Source: Physcomitrium patens (lineage: Eukaryota; Streptophyta; Bryopsida; Funariales; Funariaceae). From it: 64,000 nt of DNA. Shown here one piece after another: positions 1-11,640 of this stretch. A program made the position numbers and the translations under genes. The stretch spans positions 8,452,247 to 8,516,246 of the forward strand of contig NC_037257.1 in the NCBI RefSeq assembly GCF_000002425.4, written 5' to 3'. A model generated the notes under the pieces. That model was not told the origin of the DNA, ran no database searches, and saw only the letters and a list, made by a program, of their open reading frames with translations. Within the stretch, counting starts at the first letter, position 1, and each line of letters begins with the position of its first letter.

Positions 1-53
1 CATCATCCATCGTCATGGCCATCATCCATCGTTATGGCCATCATCCATCGTCC
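1..53. repeat. 19-bp tandem repeat, 2.8 copies
   Basis: A 19-bp unit, catcatccatcgtcatggc, is repeated almost perfectly twice and then two thirds more. One C/T difference separates the first two units. It is probably a minisatellite running in from outside the window. Confidence 0.85.
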
Positions 54-120
54 TTCCTACCTTCCTATGTACCGTGCCCCCCTAGCCTTGAAGGGCAAGC
101 TAACAACCTCAGCGATTCAT

Positions 121-133
121 CCCCCCCCCCCCC
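121..133. repeat. poly-C run of 13
   Basis: An uninterrupted run of 13 C lies about 90 bp upstream of the TATA box. It is a likely site of length polymorphism or sequencing error. No function is visible. Confidence 0.8.
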
Positions 134-190
134 TTTGGTCAATGGAGCGCCCTTGACCGCAAACAAGCAAAATCCAGACAGACAGGCTCC

Positions 191-260
191 CGTCCGGACT
201 CTCTCTCTCCTCTATAAGAACCCCGTGGCGGTAGAGCGCTGCAGTCATCCGATTGATTCT
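191..260 (+). promoter_or_regulatory. plant-type core promoter: CT patch plus TATA box
   Basis: A pyrimidine patch (ctctctctcc, 199-212) leads directly into TATAAG at 213-218, the usual arrangement of a plant polymerase II core promoter. Transcription would start near 243-250. The first ATG in good context follows at 401, giving a leader of about 150 bases. This is inferred from motif and spacing only. Confidence 0.5.
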
Positions 261-400
261 CCTGCTCCTCCACCTCCTTCACCCAACAAGTGTTGTGTTG
301 CTCGCGGAGTGACTAGCTTACCGTTCTTTCATTCTCTCTTGCGCGGATCGTTTGGTTGCATTCATTCGTCGATCGCAGGCTCAGAGTCCGAATTCCAACA

Positions 401-583
401 ATGGCAGCGGGTCACGGTGTTTCTGTGCAGAGGATGGGCAGGTCGCGGAGGGCTGCCCCCAGACGAGGCCAGGTGAAGGCTGCCATAGCCCTCTCCCTGC
501 TGCATTCCCTTTCGTCCGCTGTCCTGAGGACTCGCTCCGCGGTGTCCCGCTCCCGCCGGCCGTTCTCGTGGCACAGCAGCTGA
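401..583 (+). CDS. small basic protein, 60 residues, unknown function
   Basis: The ORF starts at the ATG at 401, whose context AACAATGGC suits plant initiation. The longer in-frame reading from 356 would need a TTG start and is not preferred. The product has 60 residues and is strongly basic. It has a motif of the type RRAAPRRGQVK near residues 15-25, a short hydrophobic stretch IALSLLHSLSSAVL, and a Ser/Arg-rich C-terminus. An N-terminal organelle-targeting peptide of a spliced gene would look similar, because Arg and Ser dominate and Asp/Glu are absent. A donor-like CAG/GTATGG lies near 659, but no second exon could be assigned. Local GC is far above the rest of the window, which argues for a real gene region. 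I do not recognise the family. Confidence 0.45.
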   Translation: MAAGHGVSVQRMGRSRRAAPRRGQVKAAIALSLLHSLSSAVLRTRSAVSRSRRPFSWHSS

Positions 584-1918
584 GGCGCGGGCGAGGCGAC
601 CCGTGCGTGGTCGCGCTGAGCGATGGTAATTGGAATTTGAATGGAACGGCCACACCACAGGTATGGCGATCGCGGGGCGCTTCTCCGGCAGAGCGCACCC
701 GAAATGGGGACCCCGCCGCCTGTCGCGGCGCCAGCTCCAGCGCGTCGTGTTTCACGTCATGTTTACACGTCGAGGTTTGCTCGGAACAGGATGCGCGACG
801 AGTCCGAGCGTCCGTCGGACGGGGTTCGATACATTTTTCGTAGGCATTCGATGCAGGGAAGAGGGGATTGGGGATTGGTTGATTGAGAACCAAGGAAGCG
901 TGGTGCGCGACCCCATGAGCAGGAGTACGTCCCGATGATGGGGGTGGGAGGGCCCCGGGAGGGGCTTCACTGTCGACTCGACGGTCGCCTTGTGTGCGTC
1001 ACGCTTGCCGTGCTAGGTGTTTAGACATCATTGCTTGGCATCATCGTGCCAAGTTCGTGAGCATGATCGACCCGCAGTCGATCATTGAGTGTGCCATACG
1101 CTGTACATTGCTGTACGTATTTTTGTGAAATGAAAACACGGTCCGGGATTTGAATGCAAGAGACTTGGGTATGGATGAGGCATATTCCTGGTGTATTGGA
1201 GTTTGATGGTGGTTGCAGTATTGGAGTCCGATGTGCTGTGTCTTGCATGATCCGGGTCCCATATGGACAAGCACACTGCATGTGGATGGCAAGTCCGGTG
1301 TAAGGAGTCGCATTGGAGTGAGGAAAATTATAGACGTTTTTTTAGAGAGGTGGTATTTCACCTAGATCTTGACGAGTTTGTACATGTTGTCAATTTTAAT
1401 GTATGTCTTGTTAAGTTCTGGTTACATATTATTAGGCGGGTTGATTTTGTTTGAGATTTACCGTGTTTTGTGACATTTGTACTGTTCAGTACTTTTGTAT
1501 ATGAGATTAAATGCTGTTCAGTGGGAGTGATAGAGGATTTAGTTATTGTTTTTGGAAATTTAATTTGTATCTCTAAGGAACGTCGTTTGGTGATTTTGCT
1601 TAGACTCCAATTCTGCCTCGATGAAAACTTCAAAAAAGGAAAGGAAAAAATTATCTGTTTTTATTTGTGGTTGAAGTCGAGATTCTTGCATCAGGAAATG
1701 CTTCTGACATCTCTTTGGAATCCACTTGTCGTGTTTTCCTAGTTTCGCCGTGCACCGCAGTCCCTCGATTGCAAGCGATTCTTAATTTGGAGCGCCATTC
1801 TGGCACAATTCCAGTCCAGCAGAGCTCTGCCGGGAAGCCGAACACCCCTTCCAACCATATCTTAAGATCAAATACCCCTTGCGCACCATCTGCCTCACTC
1901 CTTCATTTTAGAATGTAA
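584..1918. other. GC-balanced flank, possible UTR or introns, no gene assigned
   Basis: Base composition falls gradually from GC-rich (584-1010) to AT-rich. Several overlapping ORFs on both strands (630-938, 1263-1454, 1667-1918) have no recognisable domain and compete with each other. Donor-like GTATGG and GTAATT sites lie near 626 and 660, so this may be the intron and 3' part of the small gene at 401. Nothing firmer can be supported. Confidence 0.3.
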
Positions 1919-3284
1919 CCTTCGACCCCAAGTTTCACTCGAACCACACCCCGTGGTTATTTACGTAATGCAAACAGTGTGCTCTGTATCTTTTGCTTCA
2001 CAAATCAACTAATTACTTCACACCAATACAAATTGATATTTCGGCTACATGTGTTGGAAATTTGACACAATGTTCATAAGAATAATATATTTTGTTACAA
2101 TGATACAATCTTATCATGACCGATAGTAGTCATATACTGTAAATTTTTGCAAAATAATGCTAAAATTTAGGTCACTGTGTGTTTAATTGTGAATTGAAAA
2201 CGTGGCAATATTTTGAAACAGGCTGAGAAAAGATTTCACACTCTTCTCTCTTTATGTCAAAGTTTGAATCTTTAGCACATCTGCTCCCCGTCCACAAAGT
2301 GTATCTTTGATGTTTTGTGAAATCCATTGATTAGCACAGTCAACACCAAATTCGAATTATTATTCTGATATTCTCTCCTCTCCAAGTGAGAATGTTTATT
2401 CTATTGAGTGGGTTTAATCTGTTGTAGAATTAAATGTCCCAAAGCATAACTTTAACACTTAACATATACACATTGATTTATGTAGATTATTTAATTTTTG
2501 GATGAAACAGTGTGAATTTTGTTTTCTAAGCAAAAAGTAGACAAATTTTTGGAATGCTTATCAATTACGTACATGTGTAATATATAAAATATAAAATATA
2601 CTACAGTCTTTTTGCATTTAACACTTTCAAATATCAATAATTCCATTTTTGTATTTTAGTGATTTTGGGATGTTTTTATTTATTTACTTATTTATTTATT
2701 TTATTCGTGATTTTGGCAGCACCAGACAAACATAATTCTGTTATGTTTTAGATGTATTTCTTTTTTCTTTTTTATTTCATTTTATTTTACAACGTGATAT
2801 TTAATATATATATATATATATATATATAATTAATATCTTTTTATATAAATATACATATATATATATAATATGTATTATATATTTTTAATTAATAAATTAT
2901 AAGTTGTATTTAGAATTTATATTAATGTCTTTAATTTGAATGTTTTATATTAAAAAAACTATTTAAGAGAATGTTAAGTAGACTTAAGTTTTTACTATAT
3001 TGACCCACCTATCTTAACCATCATGAAAAAAATAATGACCTCTAGGTTTATTTCTCCACTATTGGATCTACAAGCAATAAAAATCAACCACATTCATCAT
3101 GATTACTATATTCTTTGTTAGAAGTGGATCTATTTACTAAAAGCATAGATTTGATTAATATTCTCCTTTATTTATTATAGTTTATAATAACCAAAATTTT
3201 TATTTTTGAAGGTTATGTATATTTTTTCATATAATATTTTATAATTTATATATAAGTTCTTTTATTATTAAATTTTTTTCTATA
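1919..3284. other. AT-rich spacer without recognisable gene
   Basis: This stretch is very AT-rich and has no ORF of note, no LTR ends and no coding similarity that I can see. It carries homopolymer and TA tracts. It is the intergenic stretch downstream of the PNL pseudogene, which is transcribed leftward. Confidence 0.5.
2804..2828. repeat. (TA)n microsatellite
   Basis: About 12 uninterrupted TA dinucleotides in AT-rich spacer, with further imperfect TA tracts up to 2885. Confidence 0.85.
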
Positions 3285-4149
3285 ATATTTTATTTAAGTA
3301 AAAACTCAAATCAAGTATTGTTAAAGAAGTAAGATTTGCTATTTCATTTGACAAGCTTGTTAAGCTGAGCTATCACTCAAATAAAGTCTTATCAAAGAAG
3401 AAAGATTTGCCAATTCATTTGGCAAGCTCATTAAGCTTGAGCATTCACTCAAATTAAGTCTTCTTAAAGAAGAAAGATTTATCAATTCATTTGGCAAGGT
3501 TATCAAAATTGAGCAACCACTCAAATTAAGTGTAATCAAAGAAGAAAAATTTGATAATTCATTTACCAAGCTTGTCATGCTTGACCAACCACTCAAATAA
3601 ATTGTTGTCAAAGAAGAAAGATTTGCCAATTCATTTGGCAAGCTGGTCAAGCTTGAGGAACCACTCAAATAAAGTGTTATCAAAGAAGAAAGATTTATCA
3701 ATTCATTTGGCAAGCTTATCAAATTTAAAGAACCACTAAAATCAAGACTTTTCAAAGAAGAAAGATTTGTCAATTCATTTGGCAAGCTTATCAAATTTGA
3801 GCAATTACTCTAATAAAGTGTTGTCAAAGAAGAAAGATTTGCCAATTTATTTGGCAAGCTTATCAAGCAATACTATCTACTCAAATAAAGTATTGTCAAA
3901 GAAGAAAGATTTACTAATTCATTTGGCAAGCTTATCAAGCTTAAAGAACCACTCAAATCAAGACTTCTCAAAGAAAAAAGATTTGTCAATTCATTTGGCA
4001 AGCTTATCAAATTTGAGCAACTACTCTAATAAAGTGTTGTCAAAGAAGAAAGATTTGCCAATTTATTTGGCAAGCTTGTGAAGCAATACCATCTACTTAA
4101 ATAAAGTGTTGTCAAAGAAGAAAGATTTGCCAATTCCTTTGACAATCTT
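3285..4149 (-). pseudogene. PNL resistance-type pseudogene: 3' part of the LRR array
   Basis: Read on the minus strand, this encodes about twelve 24-residue leucine-rich repeats of the form LxxLxLSGCSSLxSLPNELxNLSS, each exactly 72 bp. It is the C-terminal continuation of the LRR array at 13423-14757. The two parts rejoin exactly when element A and one copy of its ATCTT target are removed. The frame is open from about 3794 to a stop at 3360. There a one-base loss shifts the frame, and LRR-like codons continue in another frame to about 3290. A 216-bp segment (three repeats) is duplicated in tandem, with offsets 3741 and 3957. Plus-strand ORFs at 3551-4081 are shadows of the repeat. Confidence 0.85.
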
Positions 4150-4601
4150 TGTTAGACACTATAGACAAGATAAGGATTTAAGACAAAGAAATAGAGTTTG
4201 CTTGACATTAGAACAATAACTGAATACAAGGCAAGAAGGTCCTAATTAGACTACAAAAAGTGACTTGTCGAGATTGAGAATCTCCTCAGCCTCAATTCTT
4301 ATATGTACCAGGTCCTAAGAAGCTTCTTAAAAAATTTCTATGAGGCTTGGAAATAAAGCAAGCCTAAGATCTTTCTTCGGCAACTTCCTAAATCATCTAA
4401 AGTCTCCTAAACTATTTTAGGAACTTCTATGACATTTTAAAACTTTCTTAGGATCTACTAAAACCTTTTAGAATCTTTTTAGAACCTATTGGAATCTTTT
4501 AGAATCTTTTAAAACCTTCTTGGATCTACAAGATCATTCTTAGAATCTTTTAGAACCTCTTAGAATCTTCTCAAACTTTCTTCAGTTGTATGTCCATGAC
4601 A
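4150..4601 (-). repeat. Element A 3' LTR
   Basis: This 452-bp copy aligns with 13006-13417 over its whole length. Shared landmarks are the segment before gataagg, the block with gttgtc/cttgtc plus ctcagcctcaa, and the end ttgtatgtcYatRaca. A polypurine-like tract (minus strand aggacaaggtga) borders it at 4602-4617. Confidence 0.85.
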
Positions 4602-5189
4602 TCACCTTGTCCTCTAGCTTTGAGGTCTCTAAGAAGCAATGTTGCTGCAAGTCAGTATATGTGCAAGAAGTTAAAGATCTATTGTATGGTGTCTATTATA
4701 TATTCTAGTTATTTTTTGCAAGAAAAATGGTTCATAAGCCCCTATAGTCATCGATAGTACCTCAAGTCTTCTACTTGTAATCACTCATGAACTTTGATAT
4801 CTTTGTTATAGAATTGTCTTATAAATACTTCTTTTGGATATCTTTCATAGGCAGGTTCTACCTCAAATATAATTACCAATGACCTATTATTAGATATTCT
4901 TTGATATCTTTATGGTTCAAGTGGCTCTTCATTTTGAGGTCGTCTTTAGAAGCTATTTAGTTGAGATGGTATGACCTGCAAGGTGTCTATCTCTTAATTA
5001 TCTATATCACATAGAATACATAAGATCAAAAGAATATAAATAAGCTATGGTCGTGAACTTAAACTACTAACTTATACTATTCTAACATTTGAAAAAACTA
5101 CCTCTTCAAAGGCTACCTCTTCTCCTTCTTTATGAAGCCAAGAACTAAGAGGAGTCTTCATGGTGAAGTCATCTTATCAAGCTAGTATT
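4602..5189. other. Element A 3' untranslated region
   Basis: Non-coding stretch between the polypurine tract and the chromodomain. It matches the equivalent part of element B (36791-37290), for example the shared block with tctYtRagaagcaatgttg, so it belongs to the element and is not host sequence. Confidence 0.6.
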
Positions 5190-6800
5190 CTTTATTTTTC
5201 TATTTTTGGTCTAAATAGATGTCATTGATAGAAATTTTGAATCTTCATTTGTATATTTATAAGATTACCAGCTAATTCATATATGTAATCATTAATATCA
5301 TATTTATGCCAATGGACCATATATTCAAGCCTTCCTTGTCTTATCCTTGAATCTAATACCTCCTCTAAGTCAAATTCAATATAATCATTGATTTCAACCA
5401 TAGGAGGTGGTGGTTATCTTTGACTTACTATGTTTGATTCTATATACCTTTCTAAAAGTGAAATATTAAAGACTAAATGAATCTTCATAGATGAAGGTAA
5501 TTCCAAGAAATAAATTACGTTATTAATTTGTTTTTGAATCACAAATGGTTTCAACCTTCGGTAGTCAAACTTATCACATGGCCTATTGGTTTTTATATTA
5601 TGCCAAAGAAGCCTTATTTTGTCACCAATTTAGAATGAAGGATGTTCCTTCTTTAATTCATCTGCTAGTAGCTTATAACGTTATTGAGTCCTTTCTAGAT
5701 GAGTCTTTATGGTTGCATAAAGTTTGACCATCTTTGTAGCAAACTCCTCTGCTACTGGATTTATTAACTTTAAAGGCTCTATCATATCCAACTTTGGATG
5801 ATGACCAGAGTTTGAGTAGAATGGCGTTTGTTATGTAGATGCATGAATTGTGTTGTTATATGCAAACTCCGCCAATGACAAGTAGAAAGTCTAGTCATCT
5901 TATTAATAGGTGATAGTGCATGTCAAATATTGCTAAAAAATTTGGTTGATCCACTTCTTTGGCCATTAGTTTGAGGGTGGAGGGCAGAAGAAAGGTTGAT
6001 GTCAATCTTAAGAATCTTGAAGAGTGCCTTCCAAAACCTTGATACAAATTGTGGTTTACAATCTAATACAATGTCATTTGGCAACCTGTGGTAATGATAG
6101 ATATTATCAATGAAGAGTCTTGCTAATTCTTCACCAGTAATTGACTTCTTGTAAGATGTAAAATTTGCCATTTTGATCAATTGATCAACAACTACAAAAA
6201 ATAGTATCAAATGAGCTTGATGGAAGAAGATCTGTAATGAAATCTATGGAGATAGATGACTATGATTGTTTTGAAATAGGAAGGGATTGAAGAAGTCCAT
6301 ATAGTCGATGTCGAGGATTCTTTGACCTTAAACAAGTATTACATGATAGTAAAAATTCTTTAATATCTTTCTATATTTTAGGCTACTGAAAATCTCCAGA
6401 TAAAAGTTCCAAGGTCTTATTGAATCCAAAATATCCGGTTGTAAAGAGGTCATGGCGTATTTGAAGAACGTGCAGGCAAGTTGGCCCTTAATGAATGAAC
6501 AAACATTCTTCAAAGCACAAGAGGTTGCCTTCATATTTAAATTTAGAAGACTCTTCAGGAAGTTTTTTAGCAAGTCGCTTGATATTAAGAGTAAGATGGT
6601 CCATGTTTGAAGCTTTATAAACTTGATCAAGAAATGATAAATCCACAGGCATTGATATATTGATTGCTCGAAGATACAATTGCTCATGCTTTAATATGGT
6701 TATCTATTATTGATCATATGTTGCCTTGTTATCTTTTAATTCAAGTTAAGAACGTCTTGATAATACATCTGATAATTCTTGTTGGCTCTTGAGTTGATAC
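5190..6800 (-). pseudogene. Element A integrase and chromodomain relic
   Basis: Minus-strand reading gives a chromodomain near 5235-5430 (EEVLDSR ... GRLEYMVHWHKYDIND), including the aromatic core W-H-K-Y. The integrase core lies at 5923-6210, with residues like VVDQLIKMANF, a D-x-KPQFVS second acidic segment and HPQTNGQ. Upstream, 6328-6687 covers the zinc-binding and RNase H to integrase linker. Integrase inserts element DNA into the host genome, and the chromodomain steers chromovirus insertion. The relic has several frame changes and is not functional. It is interrupted on its right by solo LTR S1. Confidence 0.8.
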
Positions 6801-6805
6801 GTTAT

Positions 6806-8550
6806 TGTATTATGTGAAGTCTTGCTTGAGAATGCGTTGAGCTTTAAATTGTGGAAGATAAAAATAATTTGCAACAATAAGTCCTAATTATTTTAATAAA
6901 TTCTTAAATAAATTGTAATTAACGATTAGTAAATATAATCACATAAATCAAATTTAATTAAATTTTAAAGAAATTATATAAGAAATACAAAGAATTCCTA
7001 AAGATCTTTAAAGAAATTATAAAAAAATAACATATAAATTTAAAAAATATATATTAAAATAGAAATCTTAATAAAATATTAAAATAAAAATCTTAATTAA
7101 ATCCTAGTCAAAATCTAACCAAATCTTGGTCAAATCTTAATCAAATCTTAGTCAAGTCTTGATCAAACCTTGATCAAATCCTAGTCAAATCCTAAATAAA
7201 TCCTAATCAGCTCATAAATAAGCTCTAACCAAATCCTAAACAAATCATAGTCAAATCTTAGTCAAATCCTAATTGAACCTTGATCAAATCCCAAATAAAT
7301 CCTAACCAAATCTTAGACAAATTTTACTCAAATCCTAATCAAATCCTAGTCAAATCCTAATCAAATTCTAAGTAAATTCTAAATAAATCTTAGTCAAATC
7401 ATAGACAAATCCTAAATAAGCCCTAATCAAACTCTAGACAAATCTTAGCCAAGCTTAAATCAAACCAAAATCCTAATCCTAACTCTAAATCAAATCCTAA
7501 TCAATTCCAAGTAATTCCTGTAGTAGATTTAAATCTAAATAACTAATAAATGAACCATTGATTTTAAATCAAAATTTAAACATCTCTTAAAAATTAAATT
7601 AAAAATAAGCAAAAAAATTTGAAGAAGATGGAACTCACCAAAAAGAAGATCAATCCTAAATTTGCTCAAGTATTGGCCATCCTTCTACTCAAATCTAAAT
7701 GATGAAATTCCAATGCCAAAATCTCCCTTTCAAACTATTTGATTGTTTTAAACTTCACATATTTTGTAGCAAATCAAGTCTAATACCTTCACAAATAAAA
7801 TTTTCTGTAATTCAATTAGTAGATTGCTAAAGATCTTAGAAACTCTACCTACCTCTTAAAGTTCAATTTTTGAGACCTCAACCTATTTGAAATTCAATAT
7901 TTTTTAATTCAACTATTCAATCAAGCTCAAACTTATAATTTATGTTAAACACATATGTATCTACAAATTTCCAAAATTTCACTTATAGATCTATTGCCAA
8001 ACTTGTAAAAAATTTCAAAAAATATCACCTATTTTATTTTATATATCCAAAGTCACCTAAAACAAACCTTAACTTTACAAAGCTCTTACAAAGTCAATAC
8101 ACACTCAAATCATTTAAAATTAATTGTAAAAAAAAACTTATTAAGTTTGCTCCCAAATTCCATTCTCTGATCTCTAAAGAATTCCAAAATTATTATTAAG
8201 ACTTGATTTTGTAGCTTGGGATTTGATTTCGATCTTGGTTGGTAATTAGTCTTCTCTTTACATCAATTATTATTCCTTTTGAAATAAACTTTATTAAAAC
8301 CAACTTCCAATTCTTTCCTACATATGTCTATATCTTTTATTTTTTTAATCTATCTTATTTTGCCTTATTTATGGTCCTACAAAATAGGTAGAAGCCACTT
8401 TTTTAAAAAAACATCATTACTATTAAAAGTTTTACTATCTTCTTATCTTTTATTCATATTTTTTTATTTTATCTTTTAACTTGGTTCTTCTAAAATAAGA
8501 TCTATATTATTATCTTTTACCATATGGTCAGATTATAATATAAAAATATA
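6806..8550. mobile_element. Solo LTR S1 (1.3-kb family) enlarged by a minisatellite
   Basis: It starts TGTATTATGTGAAG and continues with cttgcttgagaatgcg, matching the start of S3, S4 and S5. It splits element A exactly between the integrase linker and RNase H. The right edge is only approximate (about 8535-8575). At roughly 1.74 kb it is longer than its relatives because of an 11-bp repeat array at 7098-7462. No internal retrotransposon genes are present, so it is a solo LTR. Orientation cannot be told. Confidence 0.65.
7098..7462. repeat. 11-bp minisatellite, about 33 copies
   Basis: Degenerate 11-bp units of the form aaatcctagtc follow one another without gaps (variants aaatcttaatc, aaatcctaaat, aaatcatagac). 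The unit resembles the short stretch ctctaatcctaatc at the same place in the related LTR S5, so the array grew by tandem expansion inside the LTR. Confidence 0.85.
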
Positions 8551-10354
8551 ATGCAAAAGTCAAATTGTGATAAAGATATACTCCAATGTACTTGGCAATG
8601 GTTCAAGACTTACTTGACATAAAATATTCAAGATTCTTGTGCTCTATATATACAATCACATGATAAGAGACACTTTCAAGAAATTGGTACCATTCTTAGA
8701 AAGAATCTACAATAGCAAGTAACTCTTTATTATAGATTTTGTAGTTAATTTTTTATTGTTGAGAATTTTCTAAATTAAAATGCAATTATATGAAATTTTC
8801 TATCTTCTCTATATTATAACAAAACTACTTCCAATGCAAAGTTTGAGGCATCAATCTTCATAAAATAGGCCTTGTTGAAATTTGAATGTATCAAAATTAG
8901 AGCTATTATGAAAGCATCTTTTAAGCTTTGAAAAGCTTTCTCTCCTTCGAGGCTCTAGTCCAACTTGTCCTTGCATGTCAACTACATAAGTGGAGCAGTG
9001 ATCTTAGAGTAATTTTTAATAAAAATCCTATAGAAGTTTACAAATCCAAAAAAGCATTGGACATCATGTACAATTTTTGGCTCTGCCTAAATTGATGATT
9101 GCTTATACCTTATTTGGATCCATAAAAAGGCCTGTATTGGAAATAGTATATCTCAAAAATTTGACTTGAAATATATGAAATATATACTTTTCTAATTTTA
9201 CATACAGCCTAGTACTTTGTAGCTTTTTCAACATAAGATGGATATATTTTTTGTGGTCTTCTAGATTCTTGAAAAAGATTAGAATATCATCCAAATAGAT
9301 TACAATAAAGTCATCAAGATGCTTACAAAATATGCATTCATTAAGTGTTGGAATATGGTTGGTACATTGGTAAGTCCTAAAAGTATAACATTGTCTTCAA
9401 AATATCCATACATGGTGCAAAATATTGTCTTCTATTCATCTCCTTTCTTAATGCATACCAAGTTATACATGCCTCATAGATTAATCTTCATAAAGATCTT
9501 ACTTGGCTGAGTTGATCAAAAAGTTTGGATATCAATGATAATGGATGTCGATTCTTGACCATGATTTTATTAAGATCACAATAATCAATATACATCTATA
9601 AAGATCCATCTTTCTTCTTCACAAATAATATTGGAACACTAATTGGCAACTTGGAATATCAAATAAAAATTTTAGCAAGATTTTCTTTAATATACTCTTT
9701 TAAAGTCGCAAGTTCATTATGGAATAAATTATAAATGGGTCAAAATGGTGGTTGAGCACCTTCTTGAAGGTCAATCATACAATCATAAGAGTCATGCTTT
9801 GGCAAGATTTCTACATTTTTTTTTTTTTTTCAAATATATTTATAAAATCCTTATATGCCTTTGGAATTGTTGTGGTATCAACCATAGGTTCAAATTTTAG
9901 AATTTTTTTTTTATAGATTTGGAGATTCTATAATCTATTAGAAGAAATTCTAACTTTTGGAATATGCCATCTATCTATAGATTATATTTTTCAAGCCATG
10001 AGAGTCCTAAAATGACTGGACTTGATAGGATCTAATGACATTGAATACTACTTTGCTGCTATGGTTGTTAAAAGTTATTTCTAATGGAATCATTTCAGGA
10101 GTGACATCTCCAAAGGATAAAGGTCGACCATCTATTACTTCTACATGTACAGCTTTGTGTTTTTTGACCATACAAATTTTATGCAATCTAAAATATTCTT
10201 TGTCAATAAAACATGCAAAGACTCCCGAGTCAAGTTATGCATGATACTCTAGTTTTTTTACTCCTAACTATACATGTATAATAAATCAACGGAAAGAGCT
10301 GGTAGAGAATATAGGCTTTTTTGATTTGTGATAGTGAAGAATTCAGCTACACAG
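8551..10354 (-). pseudogene. Element A protease, reverse transcriptase and RNase H relic
   Basis: On the minus strand, RNase H occupies about 8590-8990. Reverse transcriptase occupies about 8990-9720, with MDDILIF as the catalytic YxDD segment (Y to M) near 9290, followed by the fingers and palm to 9720. The aspartic protease core lies around 9900-10250. Homology to B and D is clear over the whole stretch. Multiple stops and shifts break the frame. A T run at 9830 and other homopolymers are likely slippage sites. The right edge is solo LTR S2. Confidence 0.75.
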
Positions 10355-11640
10355 TGTCATATGGCATGATTTGTAATCTGAGAATATACTAAATACCTAG
10401 TTATAGAGAGTTTACCTTTGGCTTATATATGATGTCTTATCTCCCAAAAATTTCTTTATCACACACAAAATCTCAAATTATAATAAAACCCCTTAAAACT
10501 TTTTCTTTTTGCAAAAGATGTTTTTACCTTGAACTTTAGAAATTCATATCTCTTGATCCAAATATTCAATTTTTCTAAAATTTCTATCTTTAAGCTTTAC
10601 TACAAAAAAATGAACTATAAATCTATTACCAATCTTTTGGCATCTTTGAAACCCTACCAAGTACTCTAAATCCTAATCTGTAAGCATCTAAAAACTATTT
10701 TCTTTATATCTCAAAAATCCAAAATCCAAATGCTACAAAATTTATATATAAAATTTATTTATATAATTACACACATTGTAGAAAGTTTTTAGCCAAAATT
10801 TTATCAAATTTCTTAAGATATAGGTCAAAATACAACCACTAGTAATTTGGGTCACTTACTACTTCTTAGATTCTATGCACTCACTTCAACTTCCAATATC
10901 TCCTTCATCCAAGCTTTGAATTCATCAAAAAATATATGTAAAGTATAGCCAAAAAAGTAGTTTCTTCAATTCCAATTATTGAACCTTTGTTGCTTTCTAT
11001 GAGAGTGCATTACATCCAAAAGAGTGGTAGTAGATACAAAATCAATGTCTTAACTTTGAGTGTCCATATTCTTTCATATAAACTCCAAATTACACAATAT
11101 TTGTACTAAAATCATAGCCAAAAATCTCAACTTATGAATCCTAGCCTCCAAAAGCTCGAATGACTTGAAAGTATAATCCTAATTCCTAGTAAGGCCTCAA
11201 ACAGCCTCCTTAAAGTCCATTGGGCATGATTTTTAGCCATTAGGAATAGAAATTTTCATCATCTATCTCCATTCATCCATATGGATGCCATAAACTCTCT
11301 TTTTGCTACCAAAATCCCTCTCTAACTCTTTTCTTTACAAGTTTTATACAATATATGTTCTAAATATCATATAAAAGAAACAAAATAAGACTTTAAGGCT
11401 CACCAATATCTAATAAAGGTGACTTTAAATATTTAAAAGTTACTACTAATAAGATCGACTTCAAAAGTCACTATCAAAAGAAAATAAATTTATATAAATT
11501 CTAATAGAAGTCCTTTTAAATAACCTCTTTTTGGAATAGTAATCTATCTACATCCTATAATCAACAAAAATCCACTTATATAGCTTTCACCATGTTTAAT
11601 ATATTGTATATTAAATATATAAACACATTATTTTCACATG
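10355..11640. mobile_element. Solo LTR S2 (1.3-kb family)
   Basis: It begins TGTCATATGGCATG and continues ttgtaatctgagaatatact, aligned with the start of S5. It separates element A protease from gag. Flanking sequence left (cagctacacag) and right (gtagccaaaccac) together restore the junction seen uninterrupted in element B near 40790, consistent with a short duplicated target. The right end is less sharp than in S4 and S5. Confidence 0.6.

Noticed and set aside
15-476. Long plus and minus ORFs overlapping the 401-583 gene
   Set aside because: Proline-rich or low-complexity frames in GC-rich DNA. The frame with the best start context was kept.
3551-4081. Plus-strand Lys/Ser-rich repeat ORFs (also 13402-13665)
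   Set aside because: They are the complement of the minus-strand LRR array. The 72-bp period and the LRR consensus explain them fully.
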